Assembly: GCF_002080395.1 (NCBI RefSeq)
Contig: NZ_CP020478.1
Location: 508,886-572,885, forward strand
DNA from: Campylobacter helveticus
GTDB lineage: Bacteria; Campylobacterota; Campylobacteria; Campylobacterales; Campylobacteraceae
Length of the DNA: 64,000 nucleotides
Reading direction: 5' to 3'
A program made the translations under genes and the position numbers. Below, piece by piece: positions 19,533 to 29,750 of this stretch. The stretch's first letter is position 1, and the number at the start of each line of letters is the position of its first letter. The notes below the pieces were generated by a model that worked only from the letters and a program-made list of their open reading frames with translations, was not told the origin of the DNA and did not search any database.

Positions 19533-20449
19533 AGCTTTCCATCATCATAGCCACTTATAAAAGACAAGAACTTCTTAAAAAGGCTGTTGAAAGCGTTTTG
19601 AGGCAGGATTTTAAAGATTTTGAAATTATTATTAGCGATGATAATTCAAATGATGGCACCAAAGAGCTAGTTGAAGCTTTGCAAAAAAAGGATACGCGCA
19701 TTAAATATGTGCTAAATTCGCGTTATAAGCAGGGTCCTAATGGAAACAAAAATAACGGGCTTGATTATGCAAGTGGCGAATTTATAGGCTTTTTAGATGA
19801 TGATGATGAGATGCTTGAGGGGACCTTAAGCCTTTTAATGCAAAAAGCAAACGAGGGCTACTCGCATATTTTTGGCAATTGCGTGATAGAAAAAGATGGG
19901 GTGCTAAGTGAGGAGTTTAGCGGCAAGGGGTTAATGAGTGATTGTGAGGTGAGTAAGAAAGATTTTTTAATGCAGAAATTTCACGGAGAGTTTTTAAGCA
20001 TTTTTAAGAAATCTTTGCTTAAAAATCAGCGTTTTAACGAGGATTTTTATGGGAACGAAGCCACGCTTTGGGTGAATTTATATGAGGAAAAAAGTTTTTA
20101 TATCCATAAGGCTTTAAGGATTTACCGCATTAAAAGAGAAGATAGTGTAACCTTAGGCGCACAAAAACACGCTTTTAGAGTATATCTTGGGTATTTAGAG
20201 CTTGCGAAAATTTTAGAAAATGAGCTAAAAAATGATGAGGATTATAGGGGCGTGTGTGCAAATTATTATAAAATGGCGGCGTATTATGCAAAATTTGCAA
20301 ATGAGTATAAAAAAATGTATGCGTGTTTGTTTAAAAGCTTAGGGGTTAAGCTTAATGCACCGGCGTTTATTTTGCTGCTATTAAGCGTAGTGCCTAGCAA
20401 AGCGGTGGCTTGTTTATCAAAATTAAGGGTGGCTTTATGCAAAAATTAG
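19529..20449 (+). CDS. pglI: N-glycan branching glucosyltransferase
   Basis: PglI is a GT2 enzyme that adds the single beta-1,3-glucose branch to the N-glycan. The 306-residue protein opens with the GT-A motif [15 protein letters not shown], has IIISDDNSNDGT and the metal-binding run FLDDDDEM near residue 91. A C-terminal segment rich in Tyr and Lys ends with a hydrophobic stretch (PAFILLLLSVVPSKAVA) that may touch the membrane. It lies between pglH and pglJ as in C. jejuni. Confidence 0.92.
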   Translation: MKLSIIIATYKRQELLKKAVESVLRQDFKDFEIIISDDNSNDGTKELVEALQKKDTRIKYVLNSRYKQGPNGNKNNGLDYASGEFIGFLDDDDEMLEGTLSLLMQKANEGYSHIFGNCVIEKDGVLSEEFSGKGLMSDCEVSKKDFLMQKFHGEFLSIFKKSLLKNQRFNEDFYGNEATLWVNLYEEKSFYIHKALRIYRIKREDSVTLGAQKHAFRVYLGYLELAKILENELKNDEDYRGVCANYYKMAAYYAKFANEYKKMYACLFKSLGVKLNAPAFILLLLSVVPSKAVACLSKLRVALCKN

Positions 20450-21540
20450 CGATTTTTATTTATTCTTTAGGTAGTGGGGGTGCTGAGAGGGTTGTAGCGA
20501 CTTTAGTGCCACTTTTAAAGATGAAATTTGAAGTGCATATTATCTTAATGAATGAAAAAATTTCTTATGAGCTTGAAGATGTTAAAGTGCATTTTTTAGA
20601 AAAATCAAGCCCCAACGAAAATGCCTTAATGAAATTTATCAAGCTTCCATTTTTAGCCTTAAAATATAAAAAACTTTGTAAAAATTTAGATATAGATGTA
20701 GAATTTGTATTTTTAAATCGTCCTAATTATATCGCTTTAATGGCTAGAATTTTTGGTTCTAAAACGCGTCTAATTGTTAATGAATGTACAACGCCAAGCG
20801 TAATGTATGCGAAAAATAATTTTAATTCTTTGGCAAATAAGCTTTTAATTAAATTTTTATATCCTAAAGCAGATTTAATTTTGCCAAATTCTAAAGGTAA
20901 TCAAAATGATTTAATCCAAAATTTTAACATTAAAGAGAGCAAATGCGAGTTGCTTTATAATGCTGTGGATTTAGAGGCAATTGAACTAAAATCAAAAGAA
21001 GCAATTAGCCTAAAAGAGCCTTTTATCTTAAGCGTTGGGCGTCTTGACAAGGGGAAAAATCACACTCTTTTAATTCGTGCTTTTTCCAAACTTAAGACAA
21101 ATTTGAAACTTGTGATTTTAGGAGAGGGTGTTTTAAAAGAGGAGCTTGAAAGCCTGATTTTGGAGCTTGATTTAAAAGATAGGGTTTTGCTTTTAGGTTT
21201 TGATAATAATCCTTACAAATATATGGCAAAATGCGAATTTTTTGCTTTTGCTTCGGTTTTTGAGGGCTTTTCTAATGTTTTAATCGAAAGTCTTGCTTGT
21301 GGGTGTGCTGTGGTTTGCACCGAGCATCAAAGTGGTGCTTTGGAGCTTTTTGGGCGTAATGAATTTGGACTTTTGGTTGAAGTGGATAATGAAAATTCAA
21401 TGCTTTGCGGACTAAAGACGATGATAGAAGATGAGGAATTAAGACGGGCTTATAAAAAGAAAGCTAAAATGAGGGCTTTAGAATTTGATAAGCTTAAAAT
21501 CGCAAAAATAGCTTTAAAATATTTAATGGGGCAAAAATGA
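20437..21540 (+). CDS. pglJ: N-glycan alpha-1,4-GalNAc transferase
   Basis: PglJ (GT4) adds the second GalNAc to undecaprenyl-PP-diNAcBac-GalNAc. Visible motifs are IYSLGSGGAERVVATL at the N terminus, ILSVGRLDKGKNH at the second domain and the E-x7-E segment SVFEGFSNVLIESLACG. The ATG at 20437, preceded by AAGGG and giving MQKLAIFIY, is chosen over an upstream ATG at 20410 because it gives about 367 residues, near the recalled 365 of C. jejuni. It overlaps pglI by 13 bases. Confidence 0.92.
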   Translation: MQKLAIFIYSLGSGGAERVVATLVPLLKMKFEVHIILMNEKISYELEDVKVHFLEKSSPNENALMKFIKLPFLALKYKKLCKNLDIDVEFVFLNRPNYIALMARIFGSKTRLIVNECTTPSVMYAKNNFNSLANKLLIKFLYPKADLILPNSKGNQNDLIQNFNIKESKCELLYNAVDLEAIELKSKEAISLKEPFILSVGRLDKGKNHTLLIRAFSKLKTNLKLVILGEGVLKEELESLILELDLKDRVLLLGFDNNPYKYMAKCEFFAFASVFEGFSNVLIESLACGCAVVCTEHQSGALELFGRNEFGLLVEVDNENSMLCGLKTMIEDEELRRAYKKKAKMRALEFDKLKIAKIALKYLMGQK

Positions 21541-23897
21541 AAAATGAGGGTGTGAAAAATGCAAATTTAAGGTTGGTATTTTTTATTTTACTAGCTTTTG
21601 GTTTTAGTGTTTTGTGTCGGTTTTACTGGATTTATTGGGCGAGTGATTTTAATGAGTATTTTTTCAATAATGAATTAATGATAAGCTCAAATGACGGCTA
21701 CACCTTTGCTGAGGGTGCTAGAGATAAGATAGCTGGTTTTCATCAAGAAAACGATTTGAGTTTTATCAATTCTTCGCTTTCTATTTTAACCTATGTGCTT
21801 TATAAAATCACACCATTTAGCTTTGAAAGCATTATTTTATATATGAGTGTGTTTTTTTCTTCTCTTATCGTTGTGCCGCTTCTTTTGATTTCAAATGAGC
21901 TTAAACGCCCTTTAATGGGGCTTTTTGCGGCATTTTTGGCAAGCATTGCAAAGAGTTATTATAACCGCACAATGGCAGGATATTATGATACGGATATGTT
22001 AGCTATCGTGCTTCCTATGTTTATCTTATATTTTTTTATGAGGCTTATTTTACGAAAAGATGCCTTTTCTTTACTTGCTTTGCCATTTTTTATGGGGCTT
22101 TATCTTTGGTGGTATCCCTCAAGCTACACTTTAAATATAGCTTTTATCGCTCTTTTTGTGCTTTTTGTCTTTGTTTTTCACAGGAAAGAAAAATCTTTTT
22201 ATATCGCGGCACTTTTGTGCGCCATCACACTTTCTAATATCGCTTGGTTTTATCAAAGTGCTATTATTGTTTTGCTTTTTGCTCTTTTTATCCTTAAAAA
22301 TTCATTTTTTAATTTTAAGATTATCTTGCTTTTAGCCTTAGCGGTTTTGGTATTTTTGGCTTTAAGTGGAGGGATAGACCCTATCCTTTATCAGCTTAAA
22401 TTTTATCTTTTAAGAAGTGATGAAAGTGCTTCTTTGGCACAAGGTTTTGCATATTTTAATGTCAATTTAACCATACAAGAGGTTGAAAGTGTGGATTTGA
22501 GAACTTTTATGCAGAGGATTAGCGGAAGTGAGCTTGTTTTTTTACTTTCGATTTTTGGACTAATTTGGCTCATCAAAAAGCATAAGGTAATGCTCTTGGC
22601 TTTGCCGATGTTAGCACTTGGTTTTTTAGCACTTAGAGGGGGGCTTAGATTTACCATTTATGCTGTGCCTATTATGGCGCTTGGTTTTGGATTTTTAAGT
22701 GTGCAAATTTTAACTCTTGTGCAAAAAACACGCCCTTTAAAAGATACCAAATTTTTAAGAGTATTTTTTTATGGTGTATTTCCCCTTTTCGTGCTTGGAC
22801 TTGGGACTTATTTTTACTTTAATCAAAGTGCATTGTATGAGAGTATGGGGGTGGAATTTGATAAAAGTTTTTGGGCGTATTTTTTAGAAGATAGTTTGCT
22901 TTTTTCTTTGCTGATTTTAGCGATTTTCACGCCTTTGATTTTCGAGCTTTTGTGGAGAAAAAGAGATATTCGTTTTGTGTGTAGTTTTTACATTGTGGGT
23001 GTTTTACTTTTTTCTTTGTGGGCGAATTTAAGCCATATTTATCAATACAGAGCGCATACGGTTTTTAGCTATAACGAAGCGGCGATTTTGGATAATCTTA
23101 AGCATAATGTTTCTAGGGAGGATTATATTGTCGCTTGGTGGGATTATGGCTATCCTATCCGCTATTATAGTGATGTAAAAACCTTAGCAGATGGGGGAAA
23201 GCATTTAGGAAAGGATAATTTTTTCCCTTCTTTTGTTTTAAGCAAAGAGCCTCGTGCGGCGGCAAATATGGCAAGACTAAGCGTAGAATACACTGAAAAA
23301 AGTTTTAAAACTCCATATAACGATATTTTAGAGGCTATGATGAAGGATTATAATTATAGTAATGTTAATGTATTTTTAGCGGCACTTTCCAAGAAAGATT
23401 TTGAACTTCAAACGCCTAAAACTAGAGATATTTACATTTATATGCCTTCTCGTATGGCGGCGATTTTTGGCACTGTGGCGAGTTTTTCTTATATGAGTTT
23501 AGAAACGGGTGAACTTGAAAATCCTTTTGTATATAGCGTGGCTTATTATTTGGGTAATGATGAAGATGGCAAACTTATTTTAAGCAACAATATGCTTTTG
23601 CATAGCGATTTTAGAAGTTTTGAGCTAAATGGTAAGCTTTATAATATCAATTCTTTGGTTGAATTCACCTCAGTGCAACAAAAATATTATAGTGTGGTGG
23701 AGATTGATAAAGATGCGAAATATTATCTCTTTCACATCAAGGACGCAAATATCCCTAATGTGCAGTTTATCTTGATGGATAAGGCGATGTTTGAAAGTGC
23801 TTTTGTGCAAATGTTTTTCTTTGGAAAATTTGATGAAAGCTTGTATGAATTAATTGTTGATAGCAAAGAAGCAAAGGTCTATAAATTAAAATTATGA
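21537..23897 (+). CDS. pglB: Oligosaccharyltransferase for protein N-glycosylation, with an extra membrane insertion
   Basis: PglB moves the lipid-linked heptasaccharide onto Asn in D/E-x-N-x-S/T sequons in the periplasm. Visible catalytic parts are the first external-loop Asp in SNDGYTFAEGARD, the DxD in GYYDTDML, the loop Glu315 in TIQEVE, WWDYG at 534-538 and the MxxI motif in MPSRMAAIF. The protein is 786 residues against 713 recalled for C. jejuni. The excess lies at about residues 395-470, between the GGLRFTIYAVP helix and the last helix before the periplasmic domain, and adds two hydrophobic segments (FYGVFPLFVLGLGTYFYF, SLLILAIFTPLIFEL) with a short polar loop. The rest aligns well with C. 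jejuni from memory. Confidence 0.96.
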   Translation: MKNEGVKNANLRLVFFILLAFGFSVLCRFYWIYWASDFNEYFFNNELMISSNDGYTFAEGARDKIAGFHQENDLSFINSSLSILTYVLYKITPFSFESIILYMSVFFSSLIVVPLLLISNELKRPLMGLFAAFLASIAKSYYNRTMAGYYDTDMLAIVLPMFILYFFMRLILRKDAFSLLALPFFMGLYLWWYPSSYTLNIAFIALFVLFVFVFHRKEKSFYIAALLCAITLSNIAWFYQSAIIVLLFALFILKNSFFNFKIILLLALAVLVFLALSGGIDPILYQLKFYLLRSDESASLAQGFAYFNVNLTIQEVESVDLRTFMQRISGSELVFLLSIFGLIWLIKKHKVMLLALPMLALGFLALRGGLRFTIYAVPIMALGFGFLSVQILTLVQKTRPLKDTKFLRVFFYGVFPLFVLGLGTYFYFNQSALYESMGVEFDKSFWAYFLEDSLLFSLLILAIFTPLIFELLWRKRDIRFVCSFYIVGVLLFSLWANLSHIYQYRAHTVFSYNEAAILDNLKHNVSREDYIVAWWDYGYPIRYYSDVKTLADGGKHLGKDNFFPSFVLSKEPRAAANMARLSVEYTEKSFKTPYNDILEAMMKDYNYSNVNVFLAALSKKDFELQTPKTRDIYIYMPSRMAAIFGTVASFSYMSLETGELENPFVYSVAYYLGNDEDGKLILSNNMLLHSDFRSFELNGKLYNINSLVEFTSVQQKYYSVVEIDKDAKYYLFHIKDANIPNVQFILMDKAMFESAFVQMFFFGKFDESLYELIVDSKEAKVYKLKL

Positions 23898-25024
23898 GAG
23901 TAGGATTTTTAAGCCACGCAGGCTCAAGTGTGTATCATTTTAGAGCGCCCATTATCAAAGCCTTGAAAGCTAGGGGTGATGAGGTATTTATCCTAGTGCC
24001 AAAAGATGAGTATGCTAAGAGACTTGAAGAGCTTGATTGTCCCATTGTCTTTTATGATTTAAAGCGCTCAAGCCTTAATCCTTTCGTGGTGATAAAAAAT
24101 TTCTTACACCTTAAAAAAGTGCTTCAAGGCTTAAAGTTAGACCTCTTGCAAACGAGTGCGCATAAAAGTAATACTTTTGGAATTTTAGCTGCACATTTTG
24201 CTAAGATTCCTTATAAATTTGCTCTTGTTGAGGGGCTTGGTTCTTTTTATATCGATGAAAGTTTTAAAAGCTTTTTAGTGCGTTTAAATATTAATTTTCT
24301 TTATAAACTTGCCTTTAAAATTGCGACAAAATTTATTTTTGTTAATGAAAGCAATGCCATTTTTATGAAAAATTTGGGCTTAAAAGAAGAAAAAATTTGT
24401 GTGATTAAATCTGTTGGGATTAATCTTAAAAAATTCTTCCCTCTTCCCGTGCCTAAAGAAGAAAAAGATTCTTTTTTAAAAGCAAATCAAATGGAAGATA
24501 AGCCCATAGTTTTGATGATAGCTAGGGCTTTGTGGCATAAGGGTGTGAGAGAATTTTACGAAGCGGCTGAAATCTTAAAGGAAAAGGCAAATTTTGTTTT
24601 TGTGGGTGGCACGGATGATAATATTTCAAGTGCGAGTTTAGAATTTCTTAAAAGTGGAGCCGTGTTTTATTTGGGTGCTAGGAGTGATGTGGTGGAGCTG
24701 ATTAGGCTTTGTGATGTTTTTGTTTTGCCAAGTTATAAGGAGGGCTTTCCTGTAACGATTATGGAGGCTAAGGCTTGTGCTAAGGCTTGTGTGGTGAGTG
24801 ATTGCGAGGGGTGTGTGGAGGCTATTTCTAATGCTTATGATGGGCTTTGGGCAAAAACAGGCGATGCGATAGATTTAAGCGAAAAAATTAGCCTGCTTTT
24901 AGATGATGAAAAATTAAGAGCGAATTTAGCACAAAATGCCTTTAAAGAGTCCTTAAAATACGACGAAGAAAAGATAGCAAAAAGGTATTTAAAACTTTAT
25001 GATGAGAGTATGAAAGATGTATAA
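23894..25024 (+). CDS. pglA: N-glycan alpha-1,3-GalNAc transferase, first GalNAc
   Basis: PglA (GT4) adds GalNAc to undecaprenyl-PP-diNAcBac. The 376 residues equal the length recalled for C. jejuni. It opens with [17 protein letters not shown], has [15 protein letters not shown] in the donor domain and the E-x7-E motif in [17 protein letters not shown]. Four-base overlap with pglB and eight-base overlap with pglC tie it into the run. Confidence 0.94.
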   Translation: MRVGFLSHAGSSVYHFRAPIIKALKARGDEVFILVPKDEYAKRLEELDCPIVFYDLKRSSLNPFVVIKNFLHLKKVLQGLKLDLLQTSAHKSNTFGILAAHFAKIPYKFALVEGLGSFYIDESFKSFLVRLNINFLYKLAFKIATKFIFVNESNAIFMKNLGLKEEKICVIKSVGINLKKFFPLPVPKEEKDSFLKANQMEDKPIVLMIARALWHKGVREFYEAAEILKEKANFVFVGGTDDNISSASLEFLKSGAVFYLGARSDVVELIRLCDVFVLPSYKEGFPVTIMEAKACAKACVVSDCEGCVEAISNAYDGLWAKTGDAIDLSEKISLLLDDEKLRANLAQNAFKESLKYDEEKIAKRYLKLYDESMKDV

Positions 25025-25619
25025 AAATTTTATAAAAAGGGCGTTTGATTTAAGTTTGGCTTTGGTGCTTTTGGTGCTTTTTTCGCCTGTGATTTTGCTG
25101 ACTGCTTTAATGCTTAAAATTACACAAAAAAGCGTGATTTTCACGCAGCTTAGACCGGGAAAAGATGAAAAGCCCTTTGTGATTTATAAATTTAAAACGA
25201 TGAGTGATGAAAGAGATGAAAGGGGCGAGCTTTTACCCGATGAATTACGCTTAAAGTCCTTTGGTAAGCTTGTAAGAAGCTTAAGCCTAGATGAGCTTTT
25301 GCAGCTTTTTAATGTCTTAAAAGGCGATATGAGCTTTGTGGGACCTAGACCTTTATTAATGGAGTATTTAAGCCTTTATAATGAAAGGCAAAAATTAAGG
25401 CATAAGGTAAGACCGGGCATTACTGGTTGGGCGCAGGTGAATGGGCGTAATAATATCTCTTGGGAGAAAAAATTCGAACTTGATGTGTATTATGTGGAAA
25501 ATATCTCCTTTTTTTTGGATTTAAAAATTCTCTTTTTAACAGCGTTTAAGGTGCTAAAACGAAGCGGGGTTAATAAAGAAGGACAAGCGACTACGGAGAA
25601 ATTTAATGGCACAAACTAA
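25017..25619 (+). CDS. pglC: Undecaprenyl-phosphate diNAcBac-1-phosphate transferase
   Basis: PglC starts the lipid-linked glycan by moving phospho-diNAcBac from UDP to undecaprenyl phosphate. The 200-residue monotopic enzyme has a single re-entrant helix ([20 protein letters not shown]), then [14 protein letters not shown], the catalytic Asp-Glu pair in [26 protein letters not shown] and [14 protein letters not shown]. Length equals that recalled for C. jejuni. Confidence 0.95.
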   Translation: MYKNFIKRAFDLSLALVLLVLFSPVILLTALMLKITQKSVIFTQLRPGKDEKPFVIYKFKTMSDERDERGELLPDELRLKSFGKLVRSLSLDELLQLFNVLKGDMSFVGPRPLLMEYLSLYNERQKLRHKVRPGITGWAQVNGRNNISWEKKFELDVYYVENISFFLDLKILFLTAFKVLKRSGVNKEGQATTEKFNGTN

Positions 25620-26196
25620 AAAAATTTATATTTATGGTTCGGGCGGACATGGGCTTGTGTGTGCTGATGTAGCTTTTGATATGGGCTATGAGGAAGTGAT
25701 ATTTTTAGATGATTATAAGGGTTTGAAATTTAGCGAAGAGCTTGAGAAATTTGACATTTTTATTGCCATAGGATCAAATACACTAAGGGAAAAAATAAGC
25801 CAAAAGGTTGAAAAGTGTGGCTTTAAAATTGTCAATTTAATCCACTCAAGCGCTATCATTAGCCCAAGTGCAAAAATTGCCAAGAGTGGAGTTTTAATAA
25901 TGCCAAGAGTGGTGGTTAATGCTAAGGCTAACATAGGAAAAGGCGTAATTTTAAATACGGCTTGTGTGATTGAGCACGAGTGTGAGATAGGAGATTTTTC
26001 TCATATTAGCGTTGGGGCGCAATGTGCTGGGAATGTTAAGGTGGGAAGGCTTTGTTTTATGGGGATAAATTCAGCCATTTTGCCGAATTTAAGCTTGTAT
26101 GAGGAAAGTGTTTTGGGAGGAGGAGCGCTTTTAGCCAAAGATGCGAAAGAAAAGGGCGTTTATGTGGGAGTGCCTGCAAGGATAAGGAGAGATTGA
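25606..26196 (+). CDS. pglD: UDP-4-amino-sugar N-acetyltransferase
   Basis: PglD acetylates UDP-4-amino-4,6-dideoxy-GlcNAc to UDP-diNAcBac. The 196-residue protein has an N-terminal Rossmann domain ([14 protein letters not shown]) and a C-terminal left-handed beta-helix of hexapeptide repeats ([31 protein letters not shown]), where the His-Glu pair in IEHE is the catalytic base system. It is the last pgl gene of this block; its stop overlaps a cytochrome c gene rather than wlaJ/pglE as in C. jejuni. Confidence 0.94.
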   Translation: MAQTKKIYIYGSGGHGLVCADVAFDMGYEEVIFLDDYKGLKFSEELEKFDIFIAIGSNTLREKISQKVEKCGFKIVNLIHSSAIISPSAKIAKSGVLIMPRVVVNAKANIGKGVILNTACVIEHECEIGDFSHISVGAQCAGNVKVGRLCFMGINSAILPNLSLYEESVLGGGALLAKDAKEKGVYVGVPARIRRD

Positions 26197-26540
26197 TGCG
26201 TGTTTTTCTCTTGCTTGCTTTGGGTTTAAATTTGCTTTTTTCAGCAGATTTTATCACGCAAAAAGAATACGCAAAAATGCTATATGAAAATCCAAGAGGC
26301 ATTAGCTGTAAAAAATGCCACGGAGCTAAGGGAGAGGGGCAAATTTTGGGCTATTATATGCACAAAGATAAAAAAAAGGCTTATGAAATTCCTAGCATAC
26401 AGGATTTGAGTTTTGAGCGTTTTAAGGAGGCTTTAATGAAAGAGCAAGATGTCAAGTCTATAATGCCAAATTATTCATTAACTAATGATGAGATAATAAC
26501 TTTATATAATTATATCAAACAAGTTAGCAAGGAGAAATGA
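26193..26540 (+). CDS. Small periplasmic cytochrome c-like protein
   Basis: The 115-residue protein has a cleavable signal ([15 protein letters not shown]) and one haem-binding CKKCH in [15 protein letters not shown] Met in [13 protein letters not shown] could be the sixth haem ligand, followed by a C-terminal helix typical of class I cytochrome c. It is the equivalent of C. jejuni Cj0854, next to hemL there too. Redox partner is unknown. It overlaps pglD and hemL by four bases each. Confidence 0.8.
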   Translation: MMRVFLLLALGLNLLFSADFITQKEYAKMLYENPRGISCKKCHGAKGEGQILGYYMHKDKKKAYEIPSIQDLSFERFKEALMKEQDVKSIMPNYSLTNDEIITLYNYIKQVSKEK

Positions 26541-27817
26541 TGACAAATAAGGTAGCATTTAAAGAGGCTTTTAATGTAATAGCTGGTGGGGTGAATTCGC
26601 CTGTGAGAGCTTTTGCTAGTGTGGGTGGAGAGCCTTGCTTTATCGCACAGGGCAAGGGTGCTTACATCAAGGATATAGAAGGAAATAAATATATCGATTT
26701 TGTGCAAAGCTGGGGACCTTTACTTTTTGGACATTGTGATAAGGACATCGTGAAAGCTTGTAAAAAGGCTTTAAAAAAAGGCACGAGTTTTGGAGCGCCA
26801 ACTTTAAGTGAAAGTAAATTAGCCAAGCTTGTGTTAGAAAATTTCCCACACTTAGACAAAATTCGTTTTGTTAGCAGTGGCACGGAGGCGACTATGAGTG
26901 CGATTCGTCTTGCGAGAGGTTTTACAAAGAGGGAGAAAATTCTCAAATTTGAGGGTTGCTATCACGGACATAGTGATTCTTTGCTTGTAAGTGCTGGAAG
27001 TGGGGCTGCGACCTTTAACACGCCTAGTTCTTTGGGCGTTTTAAATGAAGTGGCAAAGCAAACCTTAGTCGCAAGGTATAATGACATCCAAAGCGTGAAA
27101 GAGCTTTTTGAAAAGCACGGCGAAGAAATTGCTTGTGTGATTGTCGAGCCTATCGCTGGAAATATGGGACTTGTTTTAGGTGAGCAAGAATTCTTAGAAG
27201 AGCTTACTAGAATTTGTAAGCAAAATAAAGCATTGCTCATTTTTGATGAGGTGATGAGCGGATTTAGGGCTTCATTTTTAGGCTCTTTTGGTATTAATAA
27301 AATAGAGGCTGACATCGTTACTTTTGGTAAGGTTATTGGTGGAGGCTTACCTGCTGCGGCTTTTGCAGCAAGAGCTGAGATAATGGACATTTTAAGCCCT
27401 TTAGGAGGGGTTTATCAAGCAGGAACGCTCAGTGGAAATCCTTTGGCTATGGCGGCGGGGATTGTGAGTATTTCTAAAGCGAAAAAAGATAAGGAGCTTT
27501 ATAAAAGATTAGCAAGACTTGCTAAGATGCTAACGCAAGGTTTAAGTGAGCTAGCAGAAGAAAGGGGAGTGCCTTTTACTTCCACTTTTGTAGGGTCGAT
27601 GTTTGGCTATTTTTTCACAGAAAATCCTGTCAAAAATTATCAAGACGCCTTAAAATCCGACCTAAAGCTTTTTGCCAAATTTCATCAAAATATGTTAAAG
27701 CAAGGCATTTATCTCGCTCCATCGCAATTTGAAACAGGATTTATTTGCGATAAAATGGACGAAAAAATGATAATAAAAACTTTAGAAGCGGCTAGAAAGA
27801 GTTTTAAGACTTTATGA
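26537..27817 (+). CDS. hemL: Glutamate-1-semialdehyde 2,1-aminomutase
   Basis: HemL converts glutamate-1-semialdehyde to 5-aminolevulinate, the first committed tetrapyrrole precursor, using PLP. The 426-residue protein shows [10 protein letters not shown], the cofactor-binding [15 protein letters not shown], the Asp of [10 protein letters not shown] and the Schiff-base Lys in [11 protein letters not shown]. Start is ATG 26537 or the adjacent ATG 26540. Placement after the cytochrome c gene matches C. jejuni Cj0854-Cj0853. Confidence 0.96.
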   Translation: MMTNKVAFKEAFNVIAGGVNSPVRAFASVGGEPCFIAQGKGAYIKDIEGNKYIDFVQSWGPLLFGHCDKDIVKACKKALKKGTSFGAPTLSESKLAKLVLENFPHLDKIRFVSSGTEATMSAIRLARGFTKREKILKFEGCYHGHSDSLLVSAGSGAATFNTPSSLGVLNEVAKQTLVARYNDIQSVKELFEKHGEEIACVIVEPIAGNMGLVLGEQEFLEELTRICKQNKALLIFDEVMSGFRASFLGSFGINKIEADIVTFGKVIGGGLPAAAFAARAEIMDILSPLGGVYQAGTLSGNPLAMAAGIVSISKAKKDKELYKRLARLAKMLTQGLSELAEERGVPFTSTFVGSMFGYFFTENPVKNYQDALKSDLKLFAKFHQNMLKQGIYLAPSQFETGFICDKMDEKMIIKTLEAARKSFKTL

Positions 27818-28092
27818 GTAAGAGAAAAGTTTTTATTCGCAAAGGTTTAGAGGCAGCTGATGGATTGAGTCTTGGCATTTCTATGGTTGTAGCTGTTTTG
27901 CTTGGTGTGGGGCTTGGCTTTTTGCTTAAAAATATCACGCCTTGGCTTTTTTGGGTGGGTGTTTTTATAGGCGTTGCGGCGGCGATTTTAAATGTCTATA
28001 AGGCTTATAAGGCACAAATGAAAAGTTATGAGGAATTTGAAAAACGCGATACTCTTGTAAAAGAAAGTCTTAAAAAGGACGATAATGGATAA
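27814..28092 (+). CDS. AtpI/AtpZ-like small membrane protein
   Basis: The 92-residue protein has two membrane helices ([19 protein letters not shown] and [18 protein letters not shown]) with a Gly-rich first helix, the pattern of AtpZ/AtpI family proteins that assist ATP-synthase c-ring assembly or magnesium/calcium passage. It corresponds to C. jejuni Cj0852. It is not beside atp genes, so the family call rests on hydropathy and motif only. Confidence 0.65.
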   Translation: MSKRKVFIRKGLEAADGLSLGISMVVAVLLGVGLGFLLKNITPWLFWVGVFIGVAAAILNVYKAYKAQMKSYEEFEKRDTLVKESLKKDDNG

Positions 28093-28567
28093 AAAAAAAG
28101 CTCTTTTTTTCATACTTTGCGTGATTAATGGGCTTTTTTTACTATTGTTTTTCATTTTTAAAGGATTAAGTTTTGGGCTGGTTTTGAGCTTTGAGGTGGC
28201 TTTTTTTAGCACTTTGTTGATAATTTTAAGCTCTTATTTAAATTATAAAAAAAAGATTTTAGTGCGAAGTTCAAATTTGCATTTTGAGCCAAAACCTTTA
28301 GCCATTTTTATCAAAAAAACTCCAAAAAATTCAAAAATTATAAATTTTAAACACTACAATGACGATTTAGTTATAAAATTTAAAGATAAGATGAGGAATT
28401 TTTCTTTATTTTTTTCTTTATTTAAGCTTTTGGCTTATTTGATTTTGGTTGGCGGTTTCTTGTTTTTGCAGCGTCAAAATTTACTTTTTGTGGCTGGATA
28501 TTTGTGTGGAATTTCTGCTTTTTTGGCGGGGATATTTGTTTTTATTTTATGTGTGAAAAATGAGTAG
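28085..28567 (+). CDS. Integral membrane protein of unknown function
   Basis: The 160-residue protein has four predicted membrane helices: two at the N terminus (ALFFILCVINGLFLLLFFIF; GLVLSFEVAFFSTLLIILSS), a basic cytoplasmic loop of about 50 residues, and two at the C terminus (LLAYLILVGGFLFL; LFVAGYLCGISAFLAGIFVF). No motif points to a function. It corresponds in place to C. jejuni Cj0851, between the AtpI-like and MFS genes. Confidence 0.7.
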   Translation: MDKKKALFFILCVINGLFLLLFFIFKGLSFGLVLSFEVAFFSTLLIILSSYLNYKKKILVRSSNLHFEPKPLAIFIKKTPKNSKIINFKHYNDDLVIKFKDKMRNFSLFFSLFKLLAYLILVGGFLFLQRQNLLFVAGYLCGISAFLAGIFVFILCVKNE

Positions 28568-29750
28568 TGCAAAAAGAATTATTAAATCAATGACGGCTTT
28601 ATTTGTCGGTATGGCATTTTTGTTTGCTGGAAACGCCTTAATCATAAGTTCCATAGGGGTTATTTTAAAAGATAATGGCGTAAGTTCTTTTGCTGTCGGC
28701 GTAGTAAGTTCGTGTTTTTTTATAGGGGCGATGTGCGGGACGATTTTTTCACAAAAAATTATTTCTCGTATAGGACATATCCGCTCTTTTGGGCTTTTTG
28801 GGGCTATTTTTGGAATTTCTGCTATGCTTCATAGCTTGAGTGATAATTTGATATTTTGGGCTTTTTTGCGTTTTTTGATAGGAATTTGTTATTATAGTTT
28901 GTTGATGATTATAGAATCATGGCTAAATGAAAAGGCTAAAAATGCCGTTCGCTCACGCATTTTAGCCTTTTATGAGCTTGTTTTTTATCTTTCTTTTGGA
29001 GTGGGGATTTTAATCATCGCGTTTGATTTAGACCCTCACGCTGTTTTTATTGTTTCGGCGGCGTTAATTTTATTTTCTTCTTTACCACTTAATTTAATTA
29101 GAATCAAAGAGCCACTTTTACCAAAAGTCAGTGAAATTTCTATCCCTAAGGTTTTTGACATTGCGCCTTTAGCTATTATGACGAGTTTTATCGCTGGGCT
29201 TTTAATCAACGGCTTTTTTTCTATGGCTTCTTTATTTATACTTTTGCAAGATTACGGTGCTAAGGCTGTTTCTTATTTTATGTTTTGTGCGATAATGGGT
29301 GGTTTTATCGCACAAATGTTTATCGGTGTGGTGAGTGATAAAATGGGGCGTAAAATCGCTATTATGTTTTGTGCTAGTGTGGGTTTTATAACGATGCTTT
29401 GTTATGCGTTTTTTAAACCACATCTTTATTTACAATACATTCTTGCACTTTTTTTAGGAATGGGAATTTTTTGTCTTTATGCTTTAGCCTTAGCGAGAGC
29501 GAACGATATGTTAGAGGATAAAAGTAGGGCGGTGGAGCTTGGTAGGGGTGTGCTTTTTTGCTATTCCTTAGGCTCATTGCTTTCTCCCCTTGCTTTGGGC
29601 GTTTTGATGGAGTATTATGGAGCTGGGGGTTTTGTGTGGTTTTATATTATTTTGCTTGGTTTGTTAATTCTTTTTGCGATTAATAAGCCAAATATTTTAA
29701 ATAAAAAATTTAAGAAAAATCTTGGAAATGCGGTGATTTTTAATGATTAA
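28560..29750 (+). CDS. Major facilitator superfamily transporter (YcaD-like)
   Basis: The 396-residue protein has twelve predicted helices. The MFS signature between helices 2 and 3 appears as SQKIISRIGHIRSFG and its second-half repeat as GVVSDKMGRKIAIMF. From memory it corresponds to C. jejuni Cj0850. Substrate is unknown. It overlaps both neighbours by eight bases and is the last transport gene of the sixteen-gene run. Confidence 0.8.
   Translation: MSSAKRIIKSMTALFVGMAFLFAGNALIISSIGVILKDNGVSSFAVGVVSSCFFIGAMCGTIFSQKIISRIGHIRSFGLFGAIFGISAMLHSLSDNLIFWAFLRFLIGICYYSLLMIIESWLNEKAKNAVRSRILAFYELVFYLSFGVGILIIAFDLDPHAVFIVSAALILFSSLPLNLIRIKEPLLPKVSEISIPKVFDIAPLAIMTSFIAGLLINGFFSMASLFILLQDYGAKAVSYFMFCAIMGGFIAQMFIGVVSDKMGRKIAIMFCASVGFITMLCYAFFKPHLYLQYILALFLGMGIFCLYALALARANDMLEDKSRAVELGRGVLFCYSLGSLLSPLALGVLMEYYGAGGFVWFYIILLGLLILFAINKPNILNKKFKKNLGNAVIFND

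Noticed and set aside
20410-20436. Upstream start for PglJ
   Set aside because: Adds nine residues not seen in the family and lies deep inside pglI.
26962-27390. Antisense 142-residue open frame in hemL
   Set aside because: Shadow of the hemL codons; no motif and no start signal.
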